Positions 45,506 to 55,528 are shown, numbered from the stretch's first letter. The stretch is 64,000 nt of DNA from Alkaliphilus sp. B6464 (GCF_018141165.1 NZ_CP058557.1:496001-560000), one strand, 5' to 3'. Numbers and translations: made by a program. The notes: generated by a model from the letters alone, not told the origin.

Positions 45506-46819
45506 TTAAAAAATCATAGCTCCTAAAATACCTGCGATTAGTAATGGTATATTGTAGTGAATAAAAGTCGGCACACATGTATCCCAAATGTGATCGTGCT
45601 TACCATCCACATTTAATCCTGCAGTTGGTCCTAGAGTACTGTCAGAAGCTGGCGATCCTGCATCACCTAATGCAGCAGCAGTACCAATTAATATAATAGT
45701 TGCAGGTATACTAAATCCTATTATAGATGCTAAGGGAACATAAATGGCAGCAATTATTGGAATAGTACCAAATGAGGTTCCAATACCTATTGTTATAATA
45801 AGCCCAACTAAAACCATTATGGATGCAGCTATTAGCTTACTTCCTCCCATAAGACCTGCGGCACCTTCTACTAAAGCTTGGACTCCTCCAGTTTCTCTTA
45901 GTACTGCGCCATAACCAGAAGCAGCAAGCATAACAAATGCAATAAATCCCATCATACCTATGCCGCTATTAATTATGCTATCAATATCCTTCCATCTAAT
46001 AGCTCCAAATATAACCATAATCGCTAGACTTACAATAGCACCTAGAGGTAGTGATTCAAATTTTATTTGAATCACTAGAGCTGATACTGCTCCAATTAGT
46101 GAAACCCAATGAGTTCTATTCATTTTAATTATAACTTCTGTTTCCTTACTTGTACCCTTATCAACTTCTCCTTCCAAGTCTACATATTCTCTAGGCTTTC
46201 TGTAGGTAAATAGAATTGCTATTAATAAGCCTATTACCATAGAAAGTCCTGGTAACCACATTACTCTCCATATATCGCCAGTAACTACCGGCATTCCATT
46301 TGCAATCATCTCATCTCTTATAATGTTATGAAACATAAGTCCAAAACCAACTGGGAGTGCTACATATGGAGCCTTTAACCCAAATGTTAATGCACATGCA
46401 ACAGCTCTTCTATCTATTTTTAGCTTATTCATTACCATAATCAATGGAGGTATTAATATTGGTATAAATGCAATGTGTACAGGAATAAGGTTTTGCGAGA
46501 ATATACTTACTATTGCGATAATTCCTACTAAGATAATTCCTTTTCCCTTAACCCAGCCAGAAATTTTCTTTGCTAATATTTCTGCAACACCAGTAGTATG
46601 AATAGCGGCAGCCAAAGCTCCTAACAGAATATAACTCAGAGCTGTTTCTGAATTCCCCCCCATACCACCTATTAAAACTTTCATAGTGTCAGCAATAGGC
46701 ATCCCTGCTGCTAACCCACCTACTAAAGCTGCTATTAGTAGAGAAAGTATTACGTTTAACTTTAGTAAACATAAAATTGACATAACAAGAACAGATAAAA
46801 TAACTGGGTTTGTTAACAT
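45506..46819 (-). CDS. Na+/H+ antiporter family protein (YuiF/NhaC-like)
   Basis: 437 residues with about 11 helices. The C-terminal signature GDAGSPASDSTLGPTAGLN near 388-406 followed by HDHIWDTCVPTFIHYNIPL is typical of the Na_H_antiport_2 family. Members exchange sodium and protons or carry amino acids; which one applies here is not clear. GGAGGAGG precedes the ATG. Monocistronic, with about 330 bases of unexplained upstream DNA. Confidence 0.85.
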   Translation of the reverse strand: MLTNPVILSVLVMSILCLLKLNVILSLLIAALVGGLAAGMPIADTMKVLIGGMGGNSETALSYILLGALAAAIHTTGVAEILAKKISGWVKGKGIILVGIIAIVSIFSQNLIPVHIAFIPILIPPLIMVMNKLKIDRRAVACALTFGLKAPYVALPVGFGLMFHNIIRDEMIANGMPVVTGDIWRVMWLPGLSMVIGLLIAILFTYRKPREYVDLEGEVDKGTSKETEVIIKMNRTHWVSLIGAVSALVIQIKFESLPLGAIVSLAIMVIFGAIRWKDIDSIINSGIGMMGFIAFVMLAASGYGAVLRETGGVQALVEGAAGLMGGSKLIAASIMVLVGLIITIGIGTSFGTIPIIAAIYVPLASIIGFSIPATIILIGTAAALGDAGSPASDSTLGPTAGLNVDGKHDHIWDTCVPTFIHYNIPLLIAGILGAMIF

Positions 46820-47149
46820 TTTCTCCTCCTCCTTATTACTTTTTGATATAATTACTAATACATGCTTTTATGGTGTATTTATTCACATCCTTTCATTAAT
46901 ATTCTAAACTGAAATGTTTAACTATGGCAAAATAAACATTACGCCCTACTGATAATGCATAATTAGTTATAGTTTGAATTTTATTATAATATACATATTA
47001 ACAATAGTCTATATACCAAATTCTAGATTTATCTTGGTCAAAAGGATAATTTTATAATTTATATTATGTGCAATTAACATTTTAAATTACTACCTTATTT
47101 TTTTAAAGCAGTAATATAAGAAATCATACTTACTTAAATTATAAAAAAT
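46820..47149. other. Long AT-rich leader region upstream of the antiporter gene
   Basis: About 330 bases without an ORF worth calling. I looked for a lysine riboswitch, which often precedes related transporters, and for a sigma-54 site, and found neither convincingly. Only weak palindromes are present. Confidence 0.5.
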
Positions 47150-47189
47150 AAAATAGAGATCTACACCTTATAGTGTAGATCTCTATTTT
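47150..47189 (-). terminator. Intrinsic terminator of nagZ
   Basis: Perfect 17-base arms AAAATAGAGATCTACAC and complement around a six-base loop, followed on the minus strand by TATTTTTTAT. Confidence 0.88.
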
Positions 47190-47220
47190 GAGCTTTAAAG
47201 GTAGCATTGTATTTACAATT

Positions 47221-48501
47221 TTACTTCACCTTTTCTATTAACTTACCAATATCTCTATTAATTTCTTCAACATTCAGATCCTCAATAACTGAATCTTCCA
47301 GCCCATACTTTTCCTTTAGTTTTAATATTTTATATACACTTTCATCTATTCTATCTATTGAAATAACACCAATATCGATCCCTGCCTTTATTGCATTAAA
47401 CACAGTTACCGCTTTTTCGTAATTATGACCTACTAGAATTATGTCTGTCCCTGCTTTAATAGATCTAACAGCTGCATCACCTATGTTATAATTCTTTTCT
47501 ATAGCCCCCATCGTCATATCATCTGTAATAACTACACCTTCAAATTTTAACTTATCCCTTAATATGTCGTTAATAACCATACTAGACATAGAAGCAGGGT
47601 ACTCGGGATCTATCTGGGACATAAGAATATGAGATACCATAACCACATCTGCTCCATTATCTATAGTGTGTTTAAATGGTACAATCTCAAAATCCATTAT
47701 TCTTTTTAAATCATGATCTACAACTGGTAGTCCAATATGTGAATCAACACTAGTATCTCCATGCCCTGGAAAATGCTTAATTACAGGTATTACACCTTCC
47801 TCATTAATTCCCTTAAACATTTCAAATCCCATAGTTGAAACAACTTCTATTGTACCTCCAAAGGATCTATTCCCTATTACAGGATTTAATGGATTACTAT
47901 CTATATCTAATACAGGTGCAAAATTCATATTATATCCAAACTTTTTTACTGTCTGCCCTAATAATCTACCAGCTTCAAAGGCTAAACTACTATCCTTTGT
48001 TTTACCTATGCTTCTTGCTGTAGGAAGTTTTTTAACCTCATTAGGATTTCTGCTGACAGATCCACCTTCCTCATCTACTGAAATAAACAAAGGCGCTTTA
48101 TTAGAAGAATTGCTACTTTTTAAAGAGTTTATTAAAGATAATAGCTGATTGCTATCCTTCACATTTTTCCTATACAATATTATTCCACCTACATGGTAAG
48201 ATTGTATAAGTTCCTTTATATTATCATTTACATCATAGCCATCCATACCTACTAAAACTAATTGTCCAATTTTTTCGTCTAATGTCATTTCTTCTATTCG
48301 CAATCCTACTTGATCTATAGGCTCTTCTTTCTCTTGATTATGGCTTTCCATTATTTTCTCTTCCTCTTCATTATTTTCTTCTACTTGCTTTGGATTATCG
48401 TTATTTCCAGCTTCTATTGGTGTGTTTATACTGGTGCAACCAATTGATAAAACTATTGTCATCGCAAGTACAGATGTCAGAACAGCTTTTTTATTAATCA
48501 T
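47221..48501 (-). CDS. nagZ: Beta-N-acetylhexosaminidase (GH3), lipoprotein NagZ
   Basis: About 426 residues. Lipoprotein signal with lipobox SIGC near residue 21, an acidic linker (EENNEEEEKIME, about 35-60), then a GH3 catalytic domain with the NagZ mark KHFPGHGDTSVDSH near 240 and the nucleophile in VVITDDMTMGAI near 320. It would remove N-acetylglucosamine from muropeptides outside the membrane, part of wall recycling. The ATG at 48501 has GAGGGG at proper spacing; the upstream start at 48540 does not. Confidence 0.92.
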   Translation of the reverse strand: MINKKAVLTSVLAMTIVLSIGCTSINTPIEAGNNDNPKQVEENNEEEEKIMESHNQEKEEPIDQVGLRIEEMTLDEKIGQLVLVGMDGYDVNDNIKELIQSYHVGGIILYRKNVKDSNQLLSLINSLKSSNSSNKAPLFISVDEEGGSVSRNPNEVKKLPTARSIGKTKDSSLAFEAGRLLGQTVKKFGYNMNFAPVLDIDSNPLNPVIGNRSFGGTIEVVSTMGFEMFKGINEEGVIPVIKHFPGHGDTSVDSHIGLPVVDHDLKRIMDFEIVPFKHTIDNGADVVMVSHILMSQIDPEYPASMSSMVINDILRDKLKFEGVVITDDMTMGAIEKNYNIGDAAVRSIKAGTDIILVGHNYEKAVTVFNAIKAGIDIGVISIDRIDESVYKILKLKEKYGLEDSVIEDLNVEEINRDIGKLIEKVK

Positions 48502-48833
48502 TTTTATCCCCTCTAATTCAAGTATCGTGTAGTCTTTCATAAATATTTATCCGATGACTTTGCGTTCTGTCGGAGTAAAAACTCCTCTGAACTGATTCTT
48601 AGTTTATAGCTAACTAATTTACTGTTAATAATATTGACGATAAATGGTAAAAATAAGTTTTTTTATTGCATTATATCAGAACACCCTATTATACTTACAA
48701 TACACTAAAAATTCAAATAAAAAATTAAAATTTCATTAAGAAATTTACTATTAATAATGATAAAAAACGCCCTCAGATTTATCCTTATCCATAAAATTGG
48801 CAAAGGTAAATCTAAGGGCTTTAAAATATTAAG
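48502..48833. other. Region between nagZ and the nucleoside operon
   Basis: About 330 bases. Its right part is the terminator at 48769-48819; the left part is the nagZ upstream region with a short hairpin GGAGTAAAAACTCC. No gene is seen. Confidence 0.5.
48769..48819 (-). terminator. Intrinsic terminator of the nucleoside operon
   Basis: Arms GCCCTCAGATTTATCCTT / AAAGGTAAATCTAAGGGC with one bulge; T-run on the minus strand. Lies 15 bases past the phosphorylase stop. Confidence 0.85.
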
Positions 48834-49568
48834 CTACAGTTTTGAAATTTCATAGAAGGTTTCTAGGGCTAAAATAATCTCGTTTTCCTCACCCTTCATT
48901 TCCTCACTACCTTCATCAACTAAATTATTAATACTATCCTTAGTACTTTCCTCAAATAACACAACATTGTTCAATATACTTGCGACCTTAATACCTCTTA
49001 AATTTCCTAGGGTAAATAGGGTTGCAGTTTCCATATCTGACCCTAATACTTGTTTCCTACTCCAATATTTCGATAGTTCCTCACAATCATCTATGTAAAA
49101 GGAATCATGACTTCTAACTATTCCACTATGAAACTTATAATTCAATTCCTTTGCCTTCTTCACCATAATGCTGATTAATTCTAAGTCACAGGATGCAGGA
49201 TAAGTAGATTCAACATACATTTTAGATGCTCCTTCATCCCTAACAGCAGATATAGGAATAATAAGATCCCCAATATTAATATTCCTTTGAAGAGCTCCAC
49301 AGCTTCCAACTCTAATTATATATTTAGCTCCTATAGCACAATGCTCCTCTATAGCAATAGCTGCAGAAGCCCCACCTATTCCCGTTGATGTGGCAGTAAC
49401 TTTTACTCCCCTATAATATCCGGTTATAGTCTTAAACTCTCTATTGTAGCTAACTTCTCTTACTTCTTCTAGAAAAGTAGCTATTTTGTCTACTCTTTTA
49501 GGATCTCCTGGCATAATGACCATAGTTGAAACATCTTCTTTACTGCATCGTATATGAGGTTGTAACAT
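48834..49568 (-). CDS. Nucleoside phosphorylase (PNP/uridine phosphorylase family)
   Basis: 244 residues, NP-I family: MPGDPKRV near 18-25, STGIGGASAAIAIEE near 59-73, VGSCGAL near 87-93, and the nucleoside-binding DMETATLF near 177-184 (usual EMExxxL). It splits a nucleoside with phosphate to give a free base and ribose 1-phosphate. Which base (uracil or purine) is preferred cannot be fixed from sequence, but it lies closest to uridine-phosphorylase relatives. The ATG at 49568 has AGGGAG at good spacing; the ATG at 49577 overlaps it. Last gene of the uptake operon, so imported nucleosides are split directly. Confidence 0.88.
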   Translation of the reverse strand: MLQPHIRCSKEDVSTMVIMPGDPKRVDKIATFLEEVREVSYNREFKTITGYYRGVKVTATSTGIGGASAAIAIEEHCAIGAKYIIRVGSCGALQRNINIGDLIIPISAVRDEGASKMYVESTYPASCDLELISIMVKKAKELNYKFHSGIVRSHDSFYIDDCEELSKYWSRKQVLGSDMETATLFTLGNLRGIKVASILNNVVLFEESTKDSINNLVDEGSEEMKGEENEIILALETFYEISKL

Positions 49569-49569
49569 A

Positions 49570-50886
49570 TCATTCATCTCCCTTAATACTTTTTAAATAT
49601 AATTCAGGCAATACTTCCAATAGGCTAGGATTAATAAATAAAGATTGGGATATTTTTTCTAAAGTACATCCTCCATCAAACCATAATGCACTATCTGCCA
49701 TTAAATCGCTAGAATTATCACTTACAATCCAATATCCTAACAATTCATTATCACGGTATATCAACTTAGCAAAACCATCTAACTCTTTGGCATAACCCCT
49801 ATATAAATTTCTTAAATTAACCTTTGAAACCTTATAATCTTCAGTTTTTAAATCATTTTCATTTTTTCCTATACCAGATATTTCCTGTAGAGTAAATATA
49901 CTTCTAGGAAGTGAGCTATAGTTTTTATTAATTTCTTTTCCTGTACATAGATATTTTGCTAAAGATAGCCCTTGATTATATGCAACATGGGCCATACCTA
50001 GCATACCATTAACATCGCCAATAGCATAAATATTTTCTACAGAAGTTTTTAAGTTATTGTCTACATGGATTTTATTTTCATCACAGATTATCGCTAAATC
50101 CTCTAGACCGTTTATCTTATTTAGCTTTCTAATGGAAGTGTATAATAAATAATCTGCTTTTATAATATTCCCTTTAGCAGTTATAGCCTTTATCTTATCT
50201 CCATCTTCCAAAGCGTCTGTAATATCATCTTCACAGTAAAAATTAACATTTTTAGTTCTAAGTCTTTCTACCAAGCTATTCTTTAAGTCTGTATCTGAAT
50301 CCTGTAGAATATCTACTTCACGAAAGACCATATCTATCTTTACCCCGTAGGAAGAATATATATCTGCAATTTCTACAGCTTCTACCCCGCCACCTACTAT
50401 TAATAATTCTTGAGGTAAATTTTCTAGATCTATTAATTCCTTATGACTAATTGCTCTTTTACAATTTTTAAGTACAACTGGAGATGTACCTGTGGCGAGT
50501 ACAAAAATTTCAGAAAGCAAATGTTCTTCTCCTACTTTAAATGTATTTCTATCTAAAAATTCACCATCTCCAAAATATAAATCTATTCCTTCTAATTCAT
50601 CCTCTATACAGGCTTGCAGACCTAATATTTTTTCGCGACCTCTTTTATATACATCATTTAAATTAATATTTAAATCTACTCCATAGGATTTTACAACTTT
50701 TTTACTCTTTAAAAAGTCTAATAAATTATCTTTATGTACCTTTACAGGCAGACAACCTGTAGAAATAGCTGTCCCACCTAATCTTGATTTTTCCACTATA
50801 GCGATCTTTTTCCCATATTTGTTATAAGTTCTTGCAAAGGTTATTCCTGCTATTCCCGATCCTATTACTACTGCATCATACTTCAC
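49570..50886 (-). CDS. FAD/NAD(P)-dependent oxidoreductase, lipoamide-dehydrogenase-like without redox disulfide
   Basis: 438 residues of the pyridine nucleotide-disulfide oxidoreductase fold: FAD site VIGSGIAGITFARTY at about 7-21, NAD site VGGGVEAVEIADIYSSYG near 165-182, and AIGDVNG near 285. The place of the usual GGTCxxxGCxPSK active site reads GGTAISTGCLPVK (residues 37-49): the first Cys is Ala, only the second (Cys 45) remains. The C-terminal HxHPTLSE is FxNPSLLE, so the catalytic His is also gone. It is therefore not a normal disulfide reductase. Start GTG at 50886 with AGGAG upstream. It sits between nucleoside permease and phosphorylase genes. Confidence 0.85.
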   Translation of the reverse strand: MKYDAVVIGSGIAGITFARTYNKYGKKIAIVEKSRLGGTAISTGCLPVKVHKDNLLDFLKSKKVVKSYGVDLNINLNDVYKRGREKILGLQACIEDELEGIDLYFGDGEFLDRNTFKVGEEHLLSEIFVLATGTSPVVLKNCKRAISHKELIDLENLPQELLIVGGGVEAVEIADIYSSYGVKIDMVFREVDILQDSDTDLKNSLVERLRTKNVNFYCEDDITDALEDGDKIKAITAKGNIIKADYLLYTSIRKLNKINGLEDLAIICDENKIHVDNNLKTSVENIYAIGDVNGMLGMAHVAYNQGLSLAKYLCTGKEINKNYSSLPRSIFTLQEISGIGKNENDLKTEDYKVSKVNLRNLYRGYAKELDGFAKLIYRDNELLGYWIVSDNSSDLMADSALWFDGGCTLEKISQSLFINPSLLEVLPELYLKSIKGDE

Positions 50887-51787
50887 TGCTTTTTCTCCTT
50901 TGGAATGTTTTTTGAGATACTATAAATAATACAACAATTGTCGCTATATATGGGATCATTTGAGTAAATTGTGACGGTATTCCAACACTTTGAAGTCTAA
51001 TGCCAAGAGCATCAAAAAATCCAAACAATAGGGCTGCAAAAAAAGCTTTTATTGGATGAGAAGAACCAAATATAATAACAGAAAGTGCTATAAAGCCTTT
51101 GTTAGCACTCATGTTTTCAGTAAATAGGGTCAAATATCCAAGAGATAAATGGGCTCCAGCAAATCCGCAAAGTATTCCACAGAGTATAGAACTAATATAT
51201 TTCATTTTCTTAGGGCTAACTCCTGCTGTCTCTAAAGCCGCTGGGCTTTCACCAGATGCTCTAAGCCAATATCCCATAGGTGTCTTAAATAAAAATATGT
51301 AAACTAATATTACTAATATCCAGCTTATATAAACGAAAATTGAGTGATTATTAAATATTGCATCTAAAACCGGAAACTTTGCTAAAAAACCTATGTTTAT
51401 GTCTGGTAGTGGAATAATATCTGGAGATGAAAATGCTCCCTTTACACCAAAAATTGTTCTAAGTAAAAATACAGTAAGGCCAGCACCTAATATATTAATA
51501 GCAACCCCTATAACAAACTCGTCAGATTTTAGCTCTATAACAAATATACCAAATAAAAGCCCTATTAAAATTCCTGAAATAACCGCTAAGCCTACTCCCA
51601 TTGCAGAACTGGCAAAGAAATAACTCCCAACAACAGCAAAGAAGGCACCAAGAAGAATCATTCCTTCCATCCCTATATTTAAAATACCAGACTGCATGGT
51701 TAATAGCCCTCCCAATGCGGCTAATATAAGTGGTGTAGCCGTCCTTATCATGTTTTGCAATAAAGATAAGTTAAAAATATCTTTCAT
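50876..51787 (-). CDS. Nucleoside ABC transporter permease (NupC-type, second subunit)
   Basis: 303 residues with about nine helices; BPD_transp_2 family. Marks: GGLLTMQSGILNIGMEGMILLGAF at about 20-43 and SPAALETAGVSPKKMKYISS near 175-194. Pairs with the larger permease encoded just before it. Overlaps the oxidoreductase start by 11 bases. Similar BmpA/NupABC transporters import purine and pyrimidine nucleosides. Confidence 0.9.
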   Translation of the reverse strand: MKDIFNLSLLQNMIRTATPLILAALGGLLTMQSGILNIGMEGMILLGAFFAVVGSYFFASSAMGVGLAVISGILIGLLFGIFVIELKSDEFVIGVAINILGAGLTVFLLRTIFGVKGAFSSPDIIPLPDINIGFLAKFPVLDAIFNNHSIFVYISWILVILVYIFLFKTPMGYWLRASGESPAALETAGVSPKKMKYISSILCGILCGFAGAHLSLGYLTLFTENMSANKGFIALSVIIFGSSHPIKAFFAALLFGFFDALGIRLQSVGIPSQFTQMIPYIATIVVLFIVSQKTFQRRKSSEV

Positions 51788-51792
51788 ATAGT

Positions 51793-52845
51793 CTATGCCC
51801 CTTTCTTACTAAGATTTTTTCTTTTGAAAAATTCCTTAAATCCAGTTTCACCTGCCATAAATAAAATAATAAGTGCTTGGATAACTGCTACAAGCTCGGA
51901 TGATATACCAGTTTCCAATTCCATTACTACAGAACCTGTTTTTAAAGCGGCAAAAAATATGGACATAATAATAATTCCTAAAGGATTGTTTTTTACAATT
52001 AAAGCTATTAACATTCCGTCAAAGGCATATCCTTTTGAAAGATTTGGTAAAAATCTATAGTGAAGTCCATACACTTCAAAGGCTCCTGCTATACCACATA
52101 GTGCACCCGAGATTAACATTGCTACTATCATATACTTTTCTGTAGCAAGACCCATATACTTAGCAAATAGGTTATTCTCTCCGATCATTTTAAAATCATA
52201 GCCATAGGAAGTTTTCTTAATTAAATAATAAATAAATATGGCAATCATAGCTGTATAAATAATACTAGTGTTAAGCTTTGACACATCCATAAGCTTTGAG
52301 AATTTATACTGATCCGCAATAAGGTTTGAGCCTCCCATACTACCATCTGTTGCCTTAAAAGGATAATTAACTAAATATCCAGTAAATAGCATAGCAATAC
52401 TGTTAAGCATAACACACACAATTACTTCATCAATTTTAAATTTAACTTTAAGTATAGCGGGTATGTAGCTTAAAGCAGCACCAGCAATAGCAGCACATAT
52501 TGTGGCTAAGATAACACCTAGGGATACAGGTAAACCTTTAAATGTAAATCCTATGTATGTTGCAGCAAAGGCACCAAGATATAGTTGACCCTCACCTCCA
52601 ATATTGAAAATCCCCGTCATAAATGCTATAGCCGTAGCAAGACCAGTTAAAATAAGAGGTACTGTTTTTGTAAAGGTAGTCGCCAATGCATATTTACTAC
52701 CAAATGCTCCAGTAATAAGTGCACCATAGCCTTGAATAGGGTTTTTACCATTAAAAATCATAATGATACCCCCTAATATTAGTGCTAATAATATAGAAGC
52801 TGTTATAGACAAAATATATTCACCATCTAACTTAAATTTATTCAT
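51793..52845 (-). CDS. Nucleoside ABC transporter permease (NupB-type, first subunit)
   Basis: 350 residues with about ten helices; BPD_transp_2 family, with TGIFNIGGEGQLYLGAFAA near 80-98 and GENNLFAKYMGLATEKYM near 214-231. One base overlaps the ATPase stop. Works with the second permease and the double ATPase. Confidence 0.9.
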   Translation of the reverse strand: MNKFKLDGEYILSITASILLALILGGIIMIFNGKNPIQGYGALITGAFGSKYALATTFTKTVPLILTGLATAIAFMTGIFNIGGEGQLYLGAFAATYIGFTFKGLPVSLGVILATICAAIAGAALSYIPAILKVKFKIDEVIVCVMLNSIAMLFTGYLVNYPFKATDGSMGGSNLIADQYKFSKLMDVSKLNTSIIYTAMIAIFIYYLIKKTSYGYDFKMIGENNLFAKYMGLATEKYMIVAMLISGALCGIAGAFEVYGLHYRFLPNLSKGYAFDGMLIALIVKNNPLGIIIMSIFFAALKTGSVVMELETGISSELVAVIQALIILFMAGETGFKEFFKRKNLSKKGA

Positions 52846-54380
52846 TAGGAATTCACCTCTTTCGATCTATTTCCAGTCATATAATAGCCTATATCACTTT
52901 TATCTATTTCATCGGTATTAAACTCTCCTGTAATTTTTCCTTCATACATAGTTATAATTCTATCTGATAATCTAAATATTTCATCTAACTCTGCAGATAC
53001 TAGCAATACTGCACAGCCTTCATTTCGTTTTTTTATAATTTCCTCATGTATAAATTCTATAGCACCTATGTCTACTCCCCTAGTTGGTTGGGATATCAAT
53101 AATACTTTAGAATCAAAAGAAAACTCCCTAGCAATGACTACTTTTTGCATATTTCCTCCAGATAGATTTTCTACTTTTACATTTTCACTGGCTGTTCTTA
53201 CATCAAACTTATCTATAAGTTTCTTTGAAAAGTTTCTTACAATATCAGATTTAAGATGTATACCTTTCTTTGCAAATGGCTCAGTATGCTGTTTACCCAT
53301 AAGCATATTTTCCATAATAGAACCTTTTCCATTTAAACCAGTAGACATTCTATCTTCAGCTATATGAGAAACCCCTATATTTCTAATTTGATTAGTATTG
53401 AATTTAGTAGTATCTGTATTTAATATTTCCACCCTTCCGCCTTCTATAGGAGTCATACCACTTATAGCTTCTATTAGCTCCGTTTGTCCATTTCCTTCTA
53501 TCCCTGCAACTCCGAGAATTTCACCAGCTTTTACTTGAAATGAAACTCCATTTAAAGCCATAAACCCTCTTTTATCCTTAGCTTTTAAATTATCAACTTG
53601 TACAAGCACTTCTCCCTGTTTATTTTCCTTGTGTAGTTTATCGAATAAAACTTCTTTCCCTACCATCATTTCAGATAAAATCTTTTCATCAACCTCATTA
53701 GTATTTTTAATTCCTATAAGCTTACCTGCCCTCATAACTGCTACTCTATTAGATATAGCAAGAACCTCATTTAGCTTATGAGTAATTATTATTACGGTTT
53801 TACCCATCTCTTTTACTAATCGTCTAATTACAACAAATAATTCTTCAGTTTCCTGGGGTGTAAGTACAGCAGTAGGCTCGTCTAATATAAGCACATCTGC
53901 ACCTCTGTATAGGGTTTTTAATATTTCAACTCTTTGCTGAATACCAACTGATACCATCTCTACAGGAAGTTTAGGGTCTACTTTAAGTCCATATTCCTCA
54001 CTAATCTTTTTAGTGTTTTCAATAGCTTTTTTTTCATCAACAAAAATATTCTTTTTTCTTATTTCCATACCTAATACAACATTTTGCGCTATTGTAAAGG
54101 ATGGAACTAGCATAAAGTGCTGATGAACCATTCCCACTCCTTTATCTATAGCAGTTTTTGGATTAAAATTCTGTATTTTTTCTCCCTTAATGTATACTTC
54201 ACCAGCAGTAGGTTTATAAAGACCATACATAATTTTCATCAATGTTGATTTTCCAGCCCCATTTTCTCCTACGATGGCAAATACTTCACCTTTATTAATT
54301 TCTAGGGATATATTATCATTTGCCAGCACTCCTGGAAATTGTTTAGTAATATTTTTTAATTCTATTACAGTTTCTGCCAT
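52845..54380 (-). CDS. Nucleoside ABC transporter ATPase, two ATP-binding domains
   Basis: About 511 residues with two ABC cassettes, as in sugar/nucleoside importers. First: Walker A GENGAGKST near 35-43, Walker B LILDEPTAVL near 161. Second: GVAGIEGNGQTEL near 292-304 in place of a strict Walker A (degenerate, as usual in this family), signature LSGGNMQKVV near 401 and LISQPTRGVD near 422. The ATG at 54380 has AGGAGGG upstream, better than the longer frame. A hairpin at 54412-54439 sits between it and the lipoprotein gene. Confidence 0.93.
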   Translation of the reverse strand: MAETVIELKNITKQFPGVLANDNISLEINKGEVFAIVGENGAGKSTLMKIMYGLYKPTAGEVYIKGEKIQNFNPKTAIDKGVGMVHQHFMLVPSFTIAQNVVLGMEIRKKNIFVDEKKAIENTKKISEEYGLKVDPKLPVEMVSVGIQQRVEILKTLYRGADVLILDEPTAVLTPQETEELFVVIRRLVKEMGKTVIIITHKLNEVLAISNRVAVMRAGKLIGIKNTNEVDEKILSEMMVGKEVLFDKLHKENKQGEVLVQVDNLKAKDKRGFMALNGVSFQVKAGEILGVAGIEGNGQTELIEAISGMTPIEGGRVEILNTDTTKFNTNQIRNIGVSHIAEDRMSTGLNGKGSIMENMLMGKQHTEPFAKKGIHLKSDIVRNFSKKLIDKFDVRTASENVKVENLSGGNMQKVVIAREFSFDSKVLLISQPTRGVDIGAIEFIHEEIIKKRNEGCAVLLVSAELDEIFRLSDRIITMYEGKITGEFNTDEIDKSDIGYYMTGNRSKEVNS

Positions 54381-54411
54381 ATGCTCCCTCCTTATCAATC
54401 TATGTATGAAA

Positions 54412-54439
54412 AACGAAGAAGCCTTCAGACTTCTTCGTT
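54412..54439 (-). terminator. Internal hairpin between bmpA-type and ATPase genes (possible attenuator)
   Basis: Arms AACGAAGAAG / CTTCTTCGTT with an eight-base loop; the minus strand has only a short T stretch after it. It may reduce read-through so that the binding lipoprotein is made in excess, or protect the upstream mRNA end. Confidence 0.65.
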
Positions 54440-54449
54440 ATAAATTATC

Positions 54450-55478
54450 TTATCTGGCTTCTGTTACCTTTATTTCTCCACTAATTATTTTTTCTGTAAT
54501 TTCTTCTAACTTAGCTTTCATTTCATCATTAACAAATTGTTTCATATCATTTGTACCATACCCAATTCCTATACCATTTTCTTTAATTCCATAGGTTAAT
54601 ATTTCTCCACCCTTTACAGATCCATTTCCTATATTCTCAATTGTTTCATAAACAGATAGTCCCACATTTTTAATCATGCTATACATAATAACATCTGGGT
54701 TAATATATCTTTGGTCAGAGTCAACACCAATAGCGAACTTACCAAGGTCTTTCCCAGCTTCAAACACACCTTCACCAGTCTTTCCTGCAGCATGGAATAC
54801 AATATCTGCTCCCTTATTATATATAGCTATTGCAGATTCTTTTCCCTTTGTTGGATCTTCGAAATCCCCTGCGAAAATAACATCTGCTTTAATATCAGAG
54901 TTAATATATTTCGCTCCTTCTTCATATCCGACTTGGAAGTTTCTAATAACAGGAAGATCTACACCACCAACCATACCAATATGTCCTGTCTCACTTAACA
55001 TTGCAGCTAGAGCTCCAGCCAAGAAAGAACCTTCATTTTCTTTATATTGTATAGACACAATATTATCTACTCCTGTAATAGCATTATCTACATATACATA
55101 TGTTTTTGTAGGAAATTGTGGCGCAATCTCTTGAATTACTTCATAGAATTCAAAGCCAACAACAACTATAATATCGCCATAATTTGAAGCTTGTACTAAT
55201 TGGTCTGATAATAAAGAAAGGTCATTTTTACATTCTAATACTTTGCCTTCAACACCTAAATCTTTTTTTGCCAACTCTAGGCCTTCATTACTTGAATCGT
55301 AGAATGATCTATCTCCTAATCCACCTGAAACTACTAATCCTACCTTTACCTTTGATTCTTTAGTTACATTACCTTCATTGTTATTACCTTCATTGCTAGC
55401 CGGTTTGCTTGAACATCCTACAAATACAAGCATAGCCACCATAAGTAGGCTTATTACTTTAACTATCTTATTTTTCAT
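54450..55478 (-). CDS. BMP-family nucleoside-binding lipoprotein (BmpA/PnrA type)
   Basis: 342 residues. Lipoprotein signal ending in VFVGC with Cys at residue 21, a Ser/Asn-rich linker, then the BMP fold: VGLVVSGGLGDRSFYDSSNEG-type start at about 47-67, GHIGMVGGVDLPVIRNFQVGYEEGA split over 167-191 and AIGVDSDQRY near 251. It captures nucleosides outside the membrane and hands them to the permeases. First transporter gene after the crp-type regulator, 50 bases apart. Confidence 0.92.
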   Translation of the reverse strand: MKNKIVKVISLLMVAMLVFVGCSSKPASNEGNNNEGNVTKESKVKVGLVVSGGLGDRSFYDSSNEGLELAKKDLGVEGKVLECKNDLSLLSDQLVQASNYGDIIVVVGFEFYEVIQEIAPQFPTKTYVYVDNAITGVDNIVSIQYKENEGSFLAGALAAMLSETGHIGMVGGVDLPVIRNFQVGYEEGAKYINSDIKADVIFAGDFEDPTKGKESAIAIYNKGADIVFHAAGKTGEGVFEAGKDLGKFAIGVDSDQRYINPDVIMYSMIKNVGLSVYETIENIGNGSVKGGEILTYGIKENGIGIGYGTNDMKQFVNDEMKAKLEEITEKIISGEIKVTEAR

Positions 55479-55528
55479 TTAAAACGTCCTCCTTCATATA
55501 TTAATTTTTTAAAGCACACAAATTAAAA

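Noticed and set aside
46820-47149. Possible lysine riboswitch before the antiporter gene
   Set aside because: I could not find the conserved core or a terminator/antiterminator pair by eye; only weak palindromes are visible.
54676-55134. Plus-strand open frame opposite the nucleoside-binding lipoprotein
   Set aside because: Antisense shadow of a strongly recognised lipoprotein gene, no plausible start region.
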